Source of the DNA: Loktanella sp. DSM 29012
GTDB taxonomy: Bacteria > Pseudomonadota > Alphaproteobacteria > Rhodobacterales > Rhodobacteraceae
Direction: 5' to 3'
Assembly: GCF_900110705.1 (NCBI RefSeq)
Contig: NZ_FOEJ01000002.1
Span: forward strand, 62,001-126,000
Length of the DNA stretch: 64,000 nucleotides
The notes under the pieces are model-generated. The model worked only from the letters and a program-made list of their open reading frames with translations. It ran no database searches and was not told where the DNA came from. Each line of letters starts with the position of its first letter. Position 1 is the stretch's first letter. A program made the position numbers and the translations under genes. This document shows positions 45,718-55,317 of this stretch, piece by piece.

Positions 45718-45797
45718 GGCCGTCAAACTGCCCAGATCGGATCAATCGCACAAGAAATGAATCGCAGCTGTGGGCAATACGCCGCCCACAGCGGAAA

Positions 45798-45818
45798 CCG
45801 CCGGTGCCTTTGGCACCG
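45798..45818. terminator. hairpin between the PfpI gene and the transglycosylase gene
   Basis: GCCGGTGCC (45798-45806) and GGCACCGGC (45810-45818) form a perfect 9-bp stem with a TTT loop, about 24 bases past the PfpI-family stop on the minus strand. No proper T-run follows on the minus strand, so function as a terminator is likely but not certain. Confidence 0.55.
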
Positions 45819-45841
45819 GCTTCTTATGTGATGACAGTGGT

Positions 45842-46405
45842 TTAGGCTGCAGGTCGCGGGTGTCGACCTTCTTGCACTTCTTCCACGATCTTGGCGACAA
45901 AGGCCTTGAGGTCGGTCGGATTTCGGCTCGTGATGATTCCATTCGAGATTGCGACCTCTTGATTGACGACCTGCGCACCAGCATTTTTCAGATCCGTGCG
46001 AATGGACGCAAAGCTGGTCATTTCGCGCCCGGCGACGACCTCTGCCTCGATAAGCAGCCATGGTGCATGACAGATTGCGGCAACGATTTTCCCTGCCTTG
46101 ACGGCATCCTTGATCAACTGGATCGGCGCTGCCTCCACGCGCAGCAGGTCAGGGTTGATCTGGCCACCCGGCAAGACCAAGGCGTCATAGTCGTCTATAT
46201 TGACGTCCTCGATCCTGAGATCAGCCTCTGCGGTATCGCCCCAATCGTCGCCTTCCCATCCCTTGATCGGCTGGCCGTCCAGCGTGGCAACATGGACGGT
46301 GGCACCCTTGGCGCGCAATTGATCGCGCGGAAATTCCAGCTCGGATTGCTCAAAACCATCGGTTGCGATGATCAGTATTTTGGCGTCGCTCATCTGTGTC
46401 ATCAT
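45842..46405 (-). CDS. DJ-1/PfpI family protein
   Basis: A 187-residue PfpI/YhbO-type protein. Seen: [20 protein letters not shown] with the conserved Glu, [17 protein letters not shown], and the nucleophile elbow [18 protein letters not shown] with Cys followed by His, as in the PfpI branch. Reported activities include glyoxalase III/deglycase and peptidase; the physiological one is debated. ATG 46405 has AAAGGA four bases upstream and ATG 46402 is as likely. It is divergent from gatB. Confidence 0.9.
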   Translation of the reverse strand: MMTQMSDAKILIIATDGFEQSELEFPRDQLRAKGATVHVATLDGQPIKGWEGDDWGDTAEADLRIEDVNIDDYDALVLPGGQINPDLLRVEAAPIQLIKDAVKAGKIVAAICHAPWLLIEAEVVAGREMTSFASIRTDLKNAGAQVVNQEVAISNGIITSRNPTDLKAFVAKIVEEVQEGRHPRPAA

Positions 46406-46518
46406 GCGGTCCTTTCGTCGGGGTCTGCATTTCCTATCTGCTGCATCAACGGGGTGTCCCGGCCCCTTGTTCCATCCACTGTGCTGGCTTAGAACACCGC
46501 GAACGAAAGAGGTGCCCC

Positions 46519-48033
46519 ATGCTTGATCTGGAATACACAGCCCCCGCCCCCAAGGTGATCGCCGGTGCGAAACACGACTGGGAACTGGTCATCGGGCTCG
46601 AGGTCCACGCACAGGTCGCCACCTCGGCCAAGCTGTTTTCGGGGGCATCGACGCTCTTTGGTGCGGAACCCAACAGCAACGTCGCATTCGTGGACGCAGG
46701 CATGCCCGGCATGTTGCCCGTCATCAACGAAGGCTGTGTGGCACAGGCCGTCCGCACGGGTCTGGGACTGAAGGCACAGATCAACCTGTTCAGCGCATTT
46801 GACCGCAAGAACTATTTCTACCCCGACCTGCCGCAGGGCTATCAGATCAGCCAGCTGTATCACCCCATCGTGGGCGAAGGTGAGGTACTGGTCGAACTGG
46901 GTGACGGCACCGCGCGGCGCGTGCGGATCGAACGCATCCACCTTGAACAGGACGCGGGCAAATCCATCCATGACATGGACCCGAACATGTCGTTCGTGGA
47001 TCTCAACCGCACCGGCGTGGCGCTGATGGAAATCGTCAGCCGTCCCGACATCCGTGGCCCAGAAGAGGCCGCCGCCTATGTCGCCAAGCTGCGCCAGATC
47101 ATGCGCTATCTGGGCACCTGCGACGGCAACATGCAGAACGGCAACCTGCGTGCGGACGTCAACGTGTCGATCTGCCGTCCCGGTGATTACGAGAAATATC
47201 AGGAAACACAGGATTTCAGCCACCTGGGTACCCGCTGCGAGATCAAGAACATGAACTCCATGCGGTTCATCCAGATGGCGATCGAGGTCGAGGCCCGCCG
47301 CCAGATCGCGCTGGTCGAGGACGGCAAGGAGGTCGTGCAGGAAACCCGCCTGTATGACGCGGACAAGAACGAAACGCGGTCGATGCGGTCCAAGGAGGAA
47401 GCGCATGATTACCGCTATTTCCCAGATCCTGACCTGCTGCCGCTGGAAATCGAACAGGCTTGGGTGGATGATATTGCAGCCTCCTTGCCCGAACTGCCCG
47501 ACGCGAAAAAGGCACGTTTCATCAATGAATTCGGCCTGTCCGATTACGACGCCAGCGTGCTGACCGCCGACGTGGCCAACGCCGCGTATTTCGAGGAGGT
47601 CGCCGCCGGAAACGATGGCAAGCTTGCCGCCAACTGGGTGATCAACGAATTGTTCGGTCGTCTGAAAAAGGATGGCGACAAGAGCATCGCAGACAGCCCG
47701 ATTTCAGCCGCCCGGCTGGGCCAGATTGTCAGCTTGATCAAGGCCGAGACAATCAGCGGCAAGATCGCCAAGGACGTGTTCGACATCGCCTACACCCAGG
47801 ACCGCGATCCCGAAGAGGTGGTCGAAACCGAAGGTATGAAACAGGTCACCGACACAGGTGCCATCGAGGCCGCCGTGGACGAGATCATCGCCGCCAACCC
47901 CGCGCAGGTGGAAAAGGCCAAGCAAAACCCGAAACTTGCAGGCTGGTTCGTAGGTCAGGTCATGAAGGCGACAGGCGGCAAGGCAAACCCCGCCGCCGTC
48001 AACACGCTTGTCGCGGCAAAACTGGGGCTGTAA
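46519..48033 (+). CDS. gatB: aspartyl/glutamyl-tRNA amidotransferase subunit B
   Basis: A 504-residue subunit of the GatCAB complex that converts Glu-tRNA(Gln) and Asp-tRNA(Asn) to the amidated forms. Seen: [40 protein letters not shown] (GatB signature), [22 protein letters not shown], and the C-terminal YqeY-like helical domain ending AAKLGL. ATG 46519 has AAAGAGG seven bases upstream. The stop lies in a small stem GGGGCT/AGCCCC (48024-48038). Confidence 0.97.
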   Translation: MLDLEYTAPAPKVIAGAKHDWELVIGLEVHAQVATSAKLFSGASTLFGAEPNSNVAFVDAGMPGMLPVINEGCVAQAVRTGLGLKAQINLFSAFDRKNYFYPDLPQGYQISQLYHPIVGEGEVLVELGDGTARRVRIERIHLEQDAGKSIHDMDPNMSFVDLNRTGVALMEIVSRPDIRGPEEAAAYVAKLRQIMRYLGTCDGNMQNGNLRADVNVSICRPGDYEKYQETQDFSHLGTRCEIKNMNSMRFIQMAIEVEARRQIALVEDGKEVVQETRLYDADKNETRSMRSKEEAHDYRYFPDPDLLPLEIEQAWVDDIAASLPELPDAKKARFINEFGLSDYDASVLTADVANAAYFEEVAAGNDGKLAANWVINELFGRLKKDGDKSIADSPISAARLGQIVSLIKAETISGKIAKDVFDIAYTQDRDPEEVVETEGMKQVTDTGAIEAAVDEIIAANPAQVEKAKQNPKLAGWFVGQVMKATGGKANPAAVNTLVAAKLGL

Positions 48034-48069
48034 GCCCCGACGACCGCGGGCGCTGGCACAAGGGATAAC

Positions 48070-48450
48070 ATGATGCATTACGAATATCTGGTCGTCCCCG
48101 CCCCGCGTCGCGGGCTCAAGGCAAAGGGTCTGAAGGGTGCCGAGGCACGCTTTGCCAAGGCGCTGTCGGATGTGATGAACGCCCATGCCGCAGATGGCTG
48201 GGAATATCAGCGTACCGACACGCTGCCGTCGGACGAACGCGACGGGCTGATGATGAACCGCACGACAGTATTCCAGAACATGATGGTGTTCCGTCGCCCC
48301 TCACAGCCCGCGCCCGACACGCCGTCAGAACCCCTGCCGTTGATCGAAGATCTGACAGACGACGCGCCGGAGACCGAGGACATCCCTGCCCCGGTGGATG
48401 ACACCCCGGCAGCAGACGCCCCGACCGAGGCCCCCAAACCAGCGACCTAG
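48070..48450 (+). CDS. DUF4177-type protein with acidic tail
   Basis: A 126-residue protein. The first 75 residues (MMHYEYLVVPAPRRGLKAKG, MNAHAADGWEYQRTDTLPSD, FQNMMVFRRP) fit the DUF4177 pattern of a small beta sheet; the rest is a Pro/Asp/Glu/Thr-rich disordered tail. Function unknown. It follows gatB by 36 bases and may share its transcript; its stop overlaps the convergent BolA gene by 4 bases. Confidence 0.78.
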   Translation: MMHYEYLVVPAPRRGLKAKGLKGAEARFAKALSDVMNAHAADGWEYQRTDTLPSDERDGLMMNRTTVFQNMMVFRRPSQPAPDTPSEPLPLIEDLTDDAPETEDIPAPVDDTPAADAPTEAPKPAT

Positions 48451-48701
48451 TCGAAACTGATTGCCAGCGCGTGGATGCGACCGATGATCGCGGGACCAAG
48501 GGCTGCGTGAACGGCGCGGTGTTTCGCGATCCGCGACTGACCCTCCAGCGAAGATGCCGCGATGACCACACGCCAGTGGCTTTCGCCCGATCCGTCGTCA
48601 CCGGAATGCCCCGCATGCAGCGCGCTTTCGTTCACGACATCCAGACGTTCGGGGCTTAATCCCGCCATCAGGGCCGCGCGGATTTCTGCGTCAAGGGCCA
48701 T
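48447..48701 (-). CDS. BolA family protein
   Basis: An 84-residue BolA-like protein. Seen: HWRVVIAASSLEGQSRIAKHRAVH (the conserved region around the invariant His and the loop of BolA) and a closing IHALAISF. BolA proteins pair with monothiol glutaredoxins and act in iron-sulfur cluster or iron control. ATG 48701 has GGAG nine bases upstream and is preferred over 48713. It is divergent from the J-domain gene, a pairing common in roseobacters. Confidence 0.92.
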   Translation of the reverse strand: MALDAEIRAALMAGLSPERLDVVNESALHAGHSGDDGSGESHWRVVIAASSLEGQSRIAKHRAVHAALGPAIIGRIHALAISFD

Positions 48702-48773
48702 TATTTTCTCCATTGCTCTTCACCTGCCGAACCATTGGTTTAGAGTGCTGTCTCCGAGTCGGAAAGGGCCACC

Positions 48774-49421
48774 ATGAACAAGAAAGATCCCTTCGGTTTC
48801 GACATGTCGGTGTCGAGCAGCAAGAAGAAGAACCCGCGCGGACGTCGCGGGATGTCAGGCGCGTCCGAAACATCGACGCGCGTGTGCGAACACGAGGGTT
48901 GCGAGGAGGCTGGCAAGTACCGCGCGCCGAAATCACCAGATACGCTGGATGACTACATCTGGTTCTGCAAGGAACACATTCGGGAATATAACCTGAAATG
49001 GAATTTCTTTGACGGCACGTCAGAGGCCGAGTTGATGGCGCAGATGGACAAGGACCGCGCCACCTGGGAACGGCCGACCAAGCCGTTGAAACGATCGGTC
49101 GAGGAACGGGCCTGGGCGCGTCTGGGCGTACAGGACCCGCACGAGGTGCTGGGTGACAATGCCACGCGAAACCCCGGTCGCAATGTGGCTGCTGCGGGCG
49201 GCACGCGGCGCCTGCCGCCGACCGAACGCCGCGCGATCGAAATTCTGGACGCCAAGGACAGCATGTCCAAGGCCGAGATCCGCAAATGCTACAAGGCGCT
49301 GATCAAGGTGCTGCACCCCGACATGAACGGCGGTGACCGCAGCCAGGAAGAACAATTGTCAGAGGTCGTCTGGGCCTGGGATCAACTGAAATCCAGCCGC
49401 AACTTCCGCGAAAAGGACTGA
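48774..49421 (+). CDS. J-domain (DnaJ-like) protein with N-terminal Cys motif
   Basis: A 215-residue protein. A basic, Ser/Lys-rich N-terminus is followed by a possible zinc site (Cys38, Cys43, Cys65, with nearby His) and, at about 150-210, a C-terminal J domain with HPD at 181-183 (KALIKVLHPDMNGG). It would stimulate DnaK on an unknown client. In other Rhodobacterales a protein of this type lies beside bolA and upstream of cobS, as here, although five genes now stand between. Confidence 0.9.
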   Translation: MNKKDPFGFDMSVSSSKKKNPRGRRGMSGASETSTRVCEHEGCEEAGKYRAPKSPDTLDDYIWFCKEHIREYNLKWNFFDGTSEAELMAQMDKDRATWERPTKPLKRSVEERAWARLGVQDPHEVLGDNATRNPGRNVAAAGGTRRLPPTERRAIEILDAKDSMSKAEIRKCYKALIKVLHPDMNGGDRSQEEQLSEVVWAWDQLKSSRNFREKD

Positions 49422-49443
49422 GCCTGCAAAGGCGCGGAACCCT

Positions 49444-49938
49444 CTAATTCTGCGCCTGAAAGGACGAGAGCGCGAAAATGCTTTCGCGCTCTCGCCGCCA
49501 ATCGCGGATTAGCTTGTCCGCAAGCAACAGCATTGCGATCCATGTGAAGGCCAGAACAGGTTTTTCGATCAGCATGAGCACGAACAGCATCGGCCCGAAC
49601 ATCGTGCCGTAAAGCGGCAACATCAGCGATCCGCCGACCAATGCTGCCATGAAGGTGACGATGATCATGCCGCAGAACGCCCGACAGGGCCCAAAGCGGC
49701 CCGTCGATCCTATCCATCGTCGCGCGAAATAGAGGCCTGCCAGGGCACCAAAGACGCCGCACAGCACGAACCAGCCATCTGACGTGGTGAACACGCGCAG
49801 CATCGATTGTTCGTAGGAAATGTTGCTGACAAGGATGTGGGCCAAAAACCCGCCCAGCAAGGCAACGCCGATCCACGCCGTCAACAGACGGCGTTCGCCC
49901 ACCGAAGGACGCAGCGGATAAAGAATTCGGTCGCGCAT
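49444..49938 (-). CDS. four-helix inner-membrane protein of unknown function
   Basis: A 164-residue protein with about four transmembrane helices (near 18-38, 56-72, 85-108, 118-140) and a basic cytoplasmic C-terminus (KLIRDWRRERES). I do not recognise a family. ATG 49938 is used; a GTG three bases upstream is in frame. The 3' end converges with the J-domain gene across a 22-base gap. Confidence 0.7.
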   Translation of the reverse strand: MRDRILYPLRPSVGERRLLTAWIGVALLGGFLAHILVSNISYEQSMLRVFTTSDGWFVLCGVFGALAGLYFARRWIGSTGRFGPCRAFCGMIIVTFMAALVGGSLMLPLYGTMFGPMLFVLMLIEKPVLAFTWIAMLLLADKLIRDWRRERESIFALSSFQAQN

Positions 49939-49956
49939 CACAGTCAAGGATCCATG

Positions 49957-49987
49957 TTTCCGGCCACCCTAACCGGATGGCCGGAAA
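49957..49987. terminator. 10-bp inverted repeat downstream of msrB
   Basis: TTTCCGGCCA (49957-49966) and TGGCCGGAAA (49978-49987) pair perfectly around an 11-base loop. It lies about 43 bases past the msrB stop and 18 bases before the membrane protein start on the same strand, so it may end msrB transcription or lie in the leader of the next gene. No T-run is seen. Confidence 0.5.
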
Positions 49988-50030
49988 TGACCCATCTGAA
50001 ACGCGTCAACAGATTGTTTCTAGATACGGC

Positions 50031-50489
50031 TCATGCTGCGCGGAACACCAGCGAAACACCGTTGATGCAATGCCGCTGCCCAGTTGGCGGCGGGCCGTCA
50101 TTGAACACGTGGCCCAGATGGCTACCGCAGCGACGACAATGCAATTCCGTGCGGGCCACCCCGATCTTGCGGTCGACCTTGGTGCCCAGCGCGTTTTCGA
50201 ACGACGCATAAAAACTGGGCCAACCGGTGCCGCTGTCGAATTTCGTGCGCGACGGATAGAGCGCAAGATCACACCCGCGGCAGTGATAGACACCTTCGGC
50301 GGTATTCTGATCCAGCGGGCTGGACCCTGCCCTCTCTGTGCCTTCGCGGCGCATGACGTTGTATTCGGCCTGCGTCAGCATTGCCCGCCACTCCGCATCG
50401 GTCCGGGTCACTTCGAACTGCTGGGCCATCAGCGCGGCGGGGGCCGCCGTGGCGGCCAGTGCCGCTGCGATAAACATGCGTCTGTTCAT
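50031..50489 (-). CDS. msrB: peptide-methionine (R)-S-oxide reductase, exported form
   Basis: A 152-residue MsrB that reduces methionine-R-sulfoxide in proteins. The N-terminus MNRRMFIAAALAATAAPAAL is a signal sequence with the RR of Tat-type signals, so it likely works in the periplasm. Zinc ligands are Cys70, Cys73, Cys118 and Cys121; the catalytic Cys141 is in RHCINGVSLVF. Beside an ECF sigma/anti-sigma pair it may be part of an oxidative-stress response. Confidence 0.94.
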   Translation of the reverse strand: MNRRMFIAAALAATAAPAALMAQQFEVTRTDAEWRAMLTQAEYNVMRREGTERAGSSPLDQNTAEGVYHCRGCDLALYPSRTKFDSGTGWPSFYASFENALGTKVDRKIGVARTELHCRRCGSHLGHVFNDGPPPTGQRHCINGVSLVFRAA

Positions 50490-50593
50490 GTCCGGTCTCC
50501 TCTTTTTCCCAGATCCGGACTATCACGCTGCGCACACAAGATGTGCGCAGAATGCGGAAAACCACGAGGATGTGAAAACCATGTCAGACGCGC

Positions 50594-50614
50594 CGCGGGC
50601 CCCAAGGGCCCGCG
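50594..50614. terminator. GC-rich hairpin past the anti-sigma gene
   Basis: CGCGGGCCC (50594-50602) pairs with GGGCCCGCG (50606-50614) around a 3-base loop. It sits 4 bases past the anti-sigma stop (minus strand). Without a T-run it is a probable, not certain, terminator of the sigma/anti-sigma operon. Confidence 0.55.
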
Positions 50615-50617
50615 ACA

Positions 50618-51349
50618 TCAGGCCTCGGTGATGGGACCGACCGCAAGGACACTGCCCGTGGGCGCACCCGTCGTGGACCCGCCCGGCGGTTCGTCAGAAA
50701 TCGCCAGCACCCCACCGGGCAATGCCGGGATCAGTGTTGCATCAATCCCGATCTGTCCGGTTTCATCATCAGGCAGCACACCCAGCGATACGGGCGGATT
50801 GTCGTCAGCGATCAACCACAGTTCCAGAACCCTGCCGTCCGGGGCCTGTCCGGCGGTGCGCTGCACCGTCAGCGCCTGCGCTGTCGCGTCATAGCTGGCC
50901 AGCACGATCAGGCTGTCATCCTCGGCCGCGATCTGCGCCTGAAGCGTCGGCGCGGACAAAACGGGTGGGTCAGTGACGGTGGGGGCTGCGGGAATATACA
51001 GATTGATCACCCACAAGACCGCGAGCGCCGCCACGACGCCGCCCGTCATCGCCGGCAACAGACCCAGACGATCCAGCCATGACCGGGCCTTTGTTGCCGT
51101 GGTCTCGGCCGCGTCCGCGCCAAAGAGGTCGGACTTGATCCGTGCCAGCATCTTTGCGGGTGGATCAACAGGCGCAATATCGTCAGTCAGGGCCGCGATC
51201 CGTTCCGCCCAGAATGCGTATTCAAGGCGCAAATCCGGATCGACGGCCAGAACCTCTTCGTAGGCCTTTGCCTCTTGATCCGTCAGCAGGCCAAGCACGT
51301 ATTCGGCCGTCAGCAGACGCTCTTCGTCTTTTTCGATTTCATCCGTCAT
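50618..51349 (-). CDS. anti-sigma factor, RskA type
   Basis: A 243-residue membrane-bound anti-sigma factor. The N-terminal cytoplasmic part (1-95; LLTAEYVLGLLTDQEAKAYE) is a typical anti-sigma domain without the HxxxCxxC zinc motif; one transmembrane helix spans about 98-119; the rest is a periplasmic RskA-like domain (VLELWLIADDNPPVSLGVLP). It would hold the upstream ECF sigma factor inactive until a signal releases it. Its start overlaps the sigma gene end by 11 bases. Confidence 0.92.
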   Translation of the reverse strand: MTDEIEKDEERLLTAEYVLGLLTDQEAKAYEEVLAVDPDLRLEYAFWAERIAALTDDIAPVDPPAKMLARIKSDLFGADAAETTATKARSWLDRLGLLPAMTGGVVAALAVLWVINLYIPAAPTVTDPPVLSAPTLQAQIAAEDDSLIVLASYDATAQALTVQRTAGQAPDGRVLELWLIADDNPPVSLGVLPDDETGQIGIDATLIPALPGGVLAISDEPPGGSTTGAPTGSVLAVGPITEA

Positions 51350-51890
51350 GCGACAGGCACTCTCTTAACTTCAACAGACTCCGGCGTAGCCAGGTCCGCA
51401 CTGTGTTGAGCGGCACATCATAATGATCTGCCAGCTCTTGGTATGTTTCACCTTCAAGGTATGCCCGGCGCACCGCACCGGCCTTGTCGGGGTCCAGCTG
51501 GCCCATGCAATCCACGATCCGCACCCGATCCGACGATGCCATCGCCAGTGCCTCGGGTCCGGGGTTGCTGTCTGCAATCTCGGCCGCTTCGTCCATGCTC
51601 CCGGCCTGCTTTGCCTTGCGGGCCCGCACGCGATCCACCGAATGATTGCGCGTGACCGTGATCAGCCAGGTCATCGGGCTCAGGCCATTGACGCGGTAGC
51701 GGTCGGCATTGCGCCATATCTTGACGAAGGCCTCTTGCAATGCGTCCTCGGCTTCTGCCCGATTACCCAACACACGCAGGCATACGCCAAAGAGTTTCGC
51801 GGAAGTCGCATTATATAGCCCGTCGAACGCGGCGCGGTCGCCCATGGCCATCCGCGCGATCATGTCCTCGATATCGGCTGTCGTCGTCAT
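51339..51890 (-). CDS. ECF sigma factor (SigK/RpoE type)
   Basis: A 183-residue sigma-70-family regulator. Region 2 is seen in ALQEAFVKIWRNADRYR and SPMTWLITVTRNHSVDRVRA, region 4 in YLEGETYQELADHYDVPLNT and VRTWLRRSLLKLRECL. It directs RNA polymerase to stress promoters and is probably held by the RskA-type protein encoded downstream. The start is ATG 51890. Its regulon is unknown; msrB is the nearest candidate. Confidence 0.94.
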   Translation of the reverse strand: MTTTADIEDMIARMAMGDRAAFDGLYNATSAKLFGVCLRVLGNRAEAEDALQEAFVKIWRNADRYRVNGLSPMTWLITVTRNHSVDRVRARKAKQAGSMDEAAEIADSNPGPEALAMASSDRVRIVDCMGQLDPDKAGAVRRAYLEGETYQELADHYDVPLNTVRTWLRRSLLKLRECLSHDG

Positions 51891-52067
51891 CGTTATCTAC
51901 CCTGCTTGTCGCCGCCACCTTGGCGCATCTGACAAAAAACGCAATGTTTCCCGGCGCGGTGTTTGCTGTGGTGTCGCGCCGCAACCGCTTTCCCTTTTCA
52001 TTTCGGGCGATATGTTGCATCCCGCGACTATCAAAATGCACAGCGAATGCGAGAGAAGGGCTGACCC

Positions 52068-53054
52068 ATGGCCGACGGCACGATCGACATCAACGCCACC
52101 CCGACAACCGATATTTCCGTCCGCGAGGTGTTCGGTATCGACACCGACATGACCGTCAAGGGCTTTGCCGAACCGACCGACCGGGTGCCTGACGTGGACC
52201 CGACCTATACCTTTGACCCGGATACGACGCTCGCGATCCTTGCAGGGTTCGGCCACAATCGTCGCGTGATGGTGCAGGGCTACCATGGCACGGGCAAATC
52301 GACCCATATCGAACAGGTCGCCGCCCGCCTGAACTGGCCCGCCGTGCGCGTGAACCTCGATAGCCACATCAGCCGGATCGACTTGATCGGCAAGGATGCG
52401 ATCAAACTGCGTGACGGCGTGCAGGTCACCGAATTCCACGAGGGCATCCTGCCCTGGGCGCTGCGCAATCCGGTCGCCATCGTGTTCGACGAATATGATG
52501 CGGGCCGCGCCGACGTCATGTTCGTCATCCAGCGCGTACTGGAGGCTGACGGCAAGCTGACGCTGATGGACCAGAACAAGATCATCACGCCAAACCCCTA
52601 TTTCCGCCTGTTTGCCACGGCCAACACGGTCGGTCTGGGTGACACGACGGGCCTTTATCACGGCACGCAGCAGATCAACCAGGCGCAGATGGACCGCTGG
52701 TCGCTGGTCGCCACGCTGAACTATCTGCCGCACGACGTGGAAACCGAAATCGTCGTCGCGAAATCCCCGCATTACCAGAACGACGCCGGCAAAAAGACGG
52801 TGAGCCAGATGGTGACCGTGGCCGACCTGACCCGCACGGCATTCATGAACGGCGATCTGTCCACCGTCATGTCGCCGCGGACCGTGCTCGCCTGGGCCGA
52901 AAACGCGCGCATCTTTGGCAACGTAGGCTATGCATTCCGCCTGTCGTTCCTGAATAAATGCGACGAGTTGGAACGCCAGACGGTGGCCGAATTCTATCAG
53001 CGCTGTTTCGACGAGGAACTGCCCGAAAGCGCCGCAAGCCAGAGCCTGCGGTGA
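52068..53054 (+). CDS. cobS: cobaltochelatase CobS subunit (AAA+ ATPase)
   Basis: A 328-residue AAA+ subunit of the aerobic cobaltochelatase CobNST, which inserts cobalt into hydrogenobyrinic acid diamide during vitamin B12 synthesis. Walker A is [13 protein letters not shown], Walker B is [13 protein letters not shown], with sensor-1 [14 protein letters not shown]. Its ATG follows a 177-base gap from the divergent sigma factor gene. The stop overlaps the next gene (GTGA). Confidence 0.95.
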   Translation: MADGTIDINATPTTDISVREVFGIDTDMTVKGFAEPTDRVPDVDPTYTFDPDTTLAILAGFGHNRRVMVQGYHGTGKSTHIEQVAARLNWPAVRVNLDSHISRIDLIGKDAIKLRDGVQVTEFHEGILPWALRNPVAIVFDEYDAGRADVMFVIQRVLEADGKLTLMDQNKIITPNPYFRLFATANTVGLGDTTGLYHGTQQINQAQMDRWSLVATLNYLPHDVETEIVVAKSPHYQNDAGKKTVSQMVTVADLTRTAFMNGDLSTVMSPRTVLAWAENARIFGNVGYAFRLSFLNKCDELERQTVAEFYQRCFDEELPESAASQSLR

Positions 53055-53362
53055 TCGCGCGCCGCGTCATCGCCGGCGGTATCGTGCTGGGGCTCGCGTC
53101 TTGCGGGGCCAGCATGCCGTCGCGCGGCTATGACGTGACCCTGTCCGACAGTGGCAAACTGGCGCTTGTCACGCCCACCTCGGATGCGCCGACAATCGCG
53201 GGTATCGAACGCGCAGCGGAACGTGCGGCCCCGTGGGGCTGCGATGCCACCGCGGCACCCGTGATCTATGATCTGGCGGGCGGTGATCGGAACGCTGTCC
53301 TGCCCGCCTCTGCCGCCCTGCGATTTGCCGGGCGCATTCCCGCGACACTGTCCTGCGGCTAA
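53051..53362 (+). CDS. small lipoprotein between cobS and cobT
   Basis: A 103-residue protein of unknown function. It starts at a GTG that overlaps the cobS stop, has a hydrophobic N-terminal segment ([13 protein letters not shown]) with a lipobox LASC at Cys16, and a short mature domain with [17 protein letters not shown] and two further cysteines near the middle and end. It would be anchored to a membrane outside the cytosol, which is odd between two cytosolic chelatase subunits. Cobalt uptake or storage is conceivable but unsupported. Confidence 0.75.
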   Translation: MIARRVIAGGIVLGLASCGASMPSRGYDVTLSDSGKLALVTPTSDAPTIAGIERAAERAAPWGCDATAAPVIYDLAGGDRNAVLPASAALRFAGRIPATLSCG

Positions 53363-53380
53363 CCCAACCAAGGCCACCCC

Positions 53381-55258
53381 ATGAGCAAACCGAGCGATAA
53401 CCCAGCCGATCCGTTCAAGAAGGCCCTCGCAGAGGCCACCAAGGTCATGGCGGACGATCCTGACCTGACGGTCAGCTATTCTGTGGATCCCGCAGGTCAG
53501 ACCAACGACACGATCCGCCTGCCCCAGATCAGCCGCCGCATGAGCCGCGAAGAGGTTCTGCTGGCGCGTGGCACCGCCGATGCCTTTGCGCTGCGCCATA
53601 AATTTCACGACGCCCAGACCGATACGCGTTATGCGCCCCAAGGTCAGATGGCGCGCGACATCTATGATGCGATGGAAACCGCCCGGATCGAGGCTGTCGG
53701 CGCGCAACACATGCCCGGCACCGCTGGCAACATCGACGCCAAGATCGGCAATGACGCCGCGCGCAAGGGTTACGACCAGATCAAATCCGCCGCCGACGCG
53801 CCGCTGGCCATTGCTGCTGGCTATCTGATCCGCCACCTCGCGACGGGCCGCGACCTGCCCGCCGGTGCGGACAATGTCATGGAACTGTGGCGCGGGTTCA
53901 TCGAGGAACAGGCCGGCGGCACCCTGGAAAGTTTGCGTGACACGCTGGGCGACCAGCGTGCATTTGCCAAATTCGCGCGCCAGATCATCAGCGATCTGGG
54001 CTATGCCGATCAGTTGGGAGATGACCCCGACGGACCCGACGACGATCAGGACGACGAGGCCGAAGAAGGTCAGGACGAACAGCAGGAAACGGACTCCACC
54101 GGCGAGGACGACAGCGAAGGTGACGAGGCAGAGGCCTCTCCGGAGCAAAGCCAGGAACAACAGCAGGACGCGGCACAGGCCGAGGTCAGCATGGACGATC
54201 AGGCCGAGCCCGAGTTGGGCGAGGAAATGGAAATGCCCGACGGCGAGGCCCCGATGGAGCCGCCGCAACCTGCCCCCGTGTCTGACGCCGACAAGGACTA
54301 CCGCGTGTTCAGCACCGCGTTTGACGAAGAAATCAGCGCGGCCGATCTGGCAGAGCCTGCCGAGCTGGAACGCCTGCGTGCCTACCTTGACCAGCAGCTT
54401 GACCCGCTGAAAGGTGCCGTGAGCCGATTGGCGAACAAGCTGCAACGCCGGCTGCAGGCGAAACAATCGCGCACCTGGGAATTCGACCTCGAAGAAGGCA
54501 TCTTGGACGCGGGCCGTCTGGCCCGGATCGTGGCCAGCCCAACCACGCCACTGTCGTTCAAAGTCGAAAAGGACATGGAATTCCGCGATACGGTCGTGAC
54601 CTTGTTGCTGGACAACTCCGGGTCCATGCGGGGCCGTCCGATTTCCATTGCGGCCATCTGCGCCGACGTGATGGCTCGCACGCTGGAACGCTGCGACGTC
54701 AAGGTCGAAATCCTTGGCTTTACCACCAAGGCGTGGAAAGGCGGCCAATCCCGCGAGGCCTGGCTCAAAGAAGGCCGCGCACCGGGACCGGGCCGTCTGA
54801 ACGACCTGCGTCACATCGTCTACAAATCGGCCGATGCCCCCTGGCGTCGTGCGCGCCCCAATCTGGGCCTGATGATGAAAGAGGGGCTGCTGAAGGAAAA
54901 CATCGACGGCGAGGCGCTGGAATGGGCCTATCGCCGCCTGATGGTCCGTCAGGAACAGCGCAAGGTGTTGATGGTGATCAGCGATGGTGCCCCCGTCGAT
55001 GACAGCACACTGTCGGTCAACCCTGCGAATTATCTGGAAAAACACCTGCGCGACGTGATCGCCATGATCGAGAAACGCAAGGCAGTCGAATTGGCCGCCA
55101 TCGGCATCGGCCATGACGTGACGCGCTACTATGACCGTGCAGTCACGATCACCGATGTCGAGCAACTGGCCGGTGCCATGACCGAACAGCTGGCCGGCCT
55201 GTTCGACAGCGATCCGCGCAAGCGCGCCCGCGTTCTGGGTCTGCGCCGCGCAGGCTGA
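53381..55258 (+). CDS. cobT: cobaltochelatase CobT subunit (VWA domain)
   Basis: A 625-residue partner of CobS. An N-terminal helical region (1-205) is followed by a long, very acidic linker (about 210-300, Asp/Glu/Gln-rich), then a C-terminal von Willebrand A domain with the metal site [11 protein letters not shown] (Asp411) and [13 protein letters not shown]. It bridges CobS and the catalytic CobN, which is not in the window. It follows the lipoprotein gene by 18 bases. Confidence 0.96.
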   Translation: MSKPSDNPADPFKKALAEATKVMADDPDLTVSYSVDPAGQTNDTIRLPQISRRMSREEVLLARGTADAFALRHKFHDAQTDTRYAPQGQMARDIYDAMETARIEAVGAQHMPGTAGNIDAKIGNDAARKGYDQIKSAADAPLAIAAGYLIRHLATGRDLPAGADNVMELWRGFIEEQAGGTLESLRDTLGDQRAFAKFARQIISDLGYADQLGDDPDGPDDDQDDEAEEGQDEQQETDSTGEDDSEGDEAEASPEQSQEQQQDAAQAEVSMDDQAEPELGEEMEMPDGEAPMEPPQPAPVSDADKDYRVFSTAFDEEISAADLAEPAELERLRAYLDQQLDPLKGAVSRLANKLQRRLQAKQSRTWEFDLEEGILDAGRLARIVASPTTPLSFKVEKDMEFRDTVVTLLLDNSGSMRGRPISIAAICADVMARTLERCDVKVEILGFTTKAWKGGQSREAWLKEGRAPGPGRLNDLRHIVYKSADAPWRRARPNLGLMMKEGLLKENIDGEALEWAYRRLMVRQEQRKVLMVISDGAPVDDSTLSVNPANYLEKHLRDVIAMIEKRKAVELAAIGIGHDVTRYYDRAVTITDVEQLAGAMTEQLAGLFDSDPRKRARVLGLRRAG

Positions 55259-55317
55259 CCCGAATTGCCACTTGAAAACCTGACGCTCGCGGTGAAACTC
55301 GCCGCGAACGCGAACCT

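Noticed and set aside
52997-55165. A 722-codon open frame antisense to cobT
   Set aside because: It is a shadow of a GC-rich gene; cobT has clear domains and the antisense translation has none.
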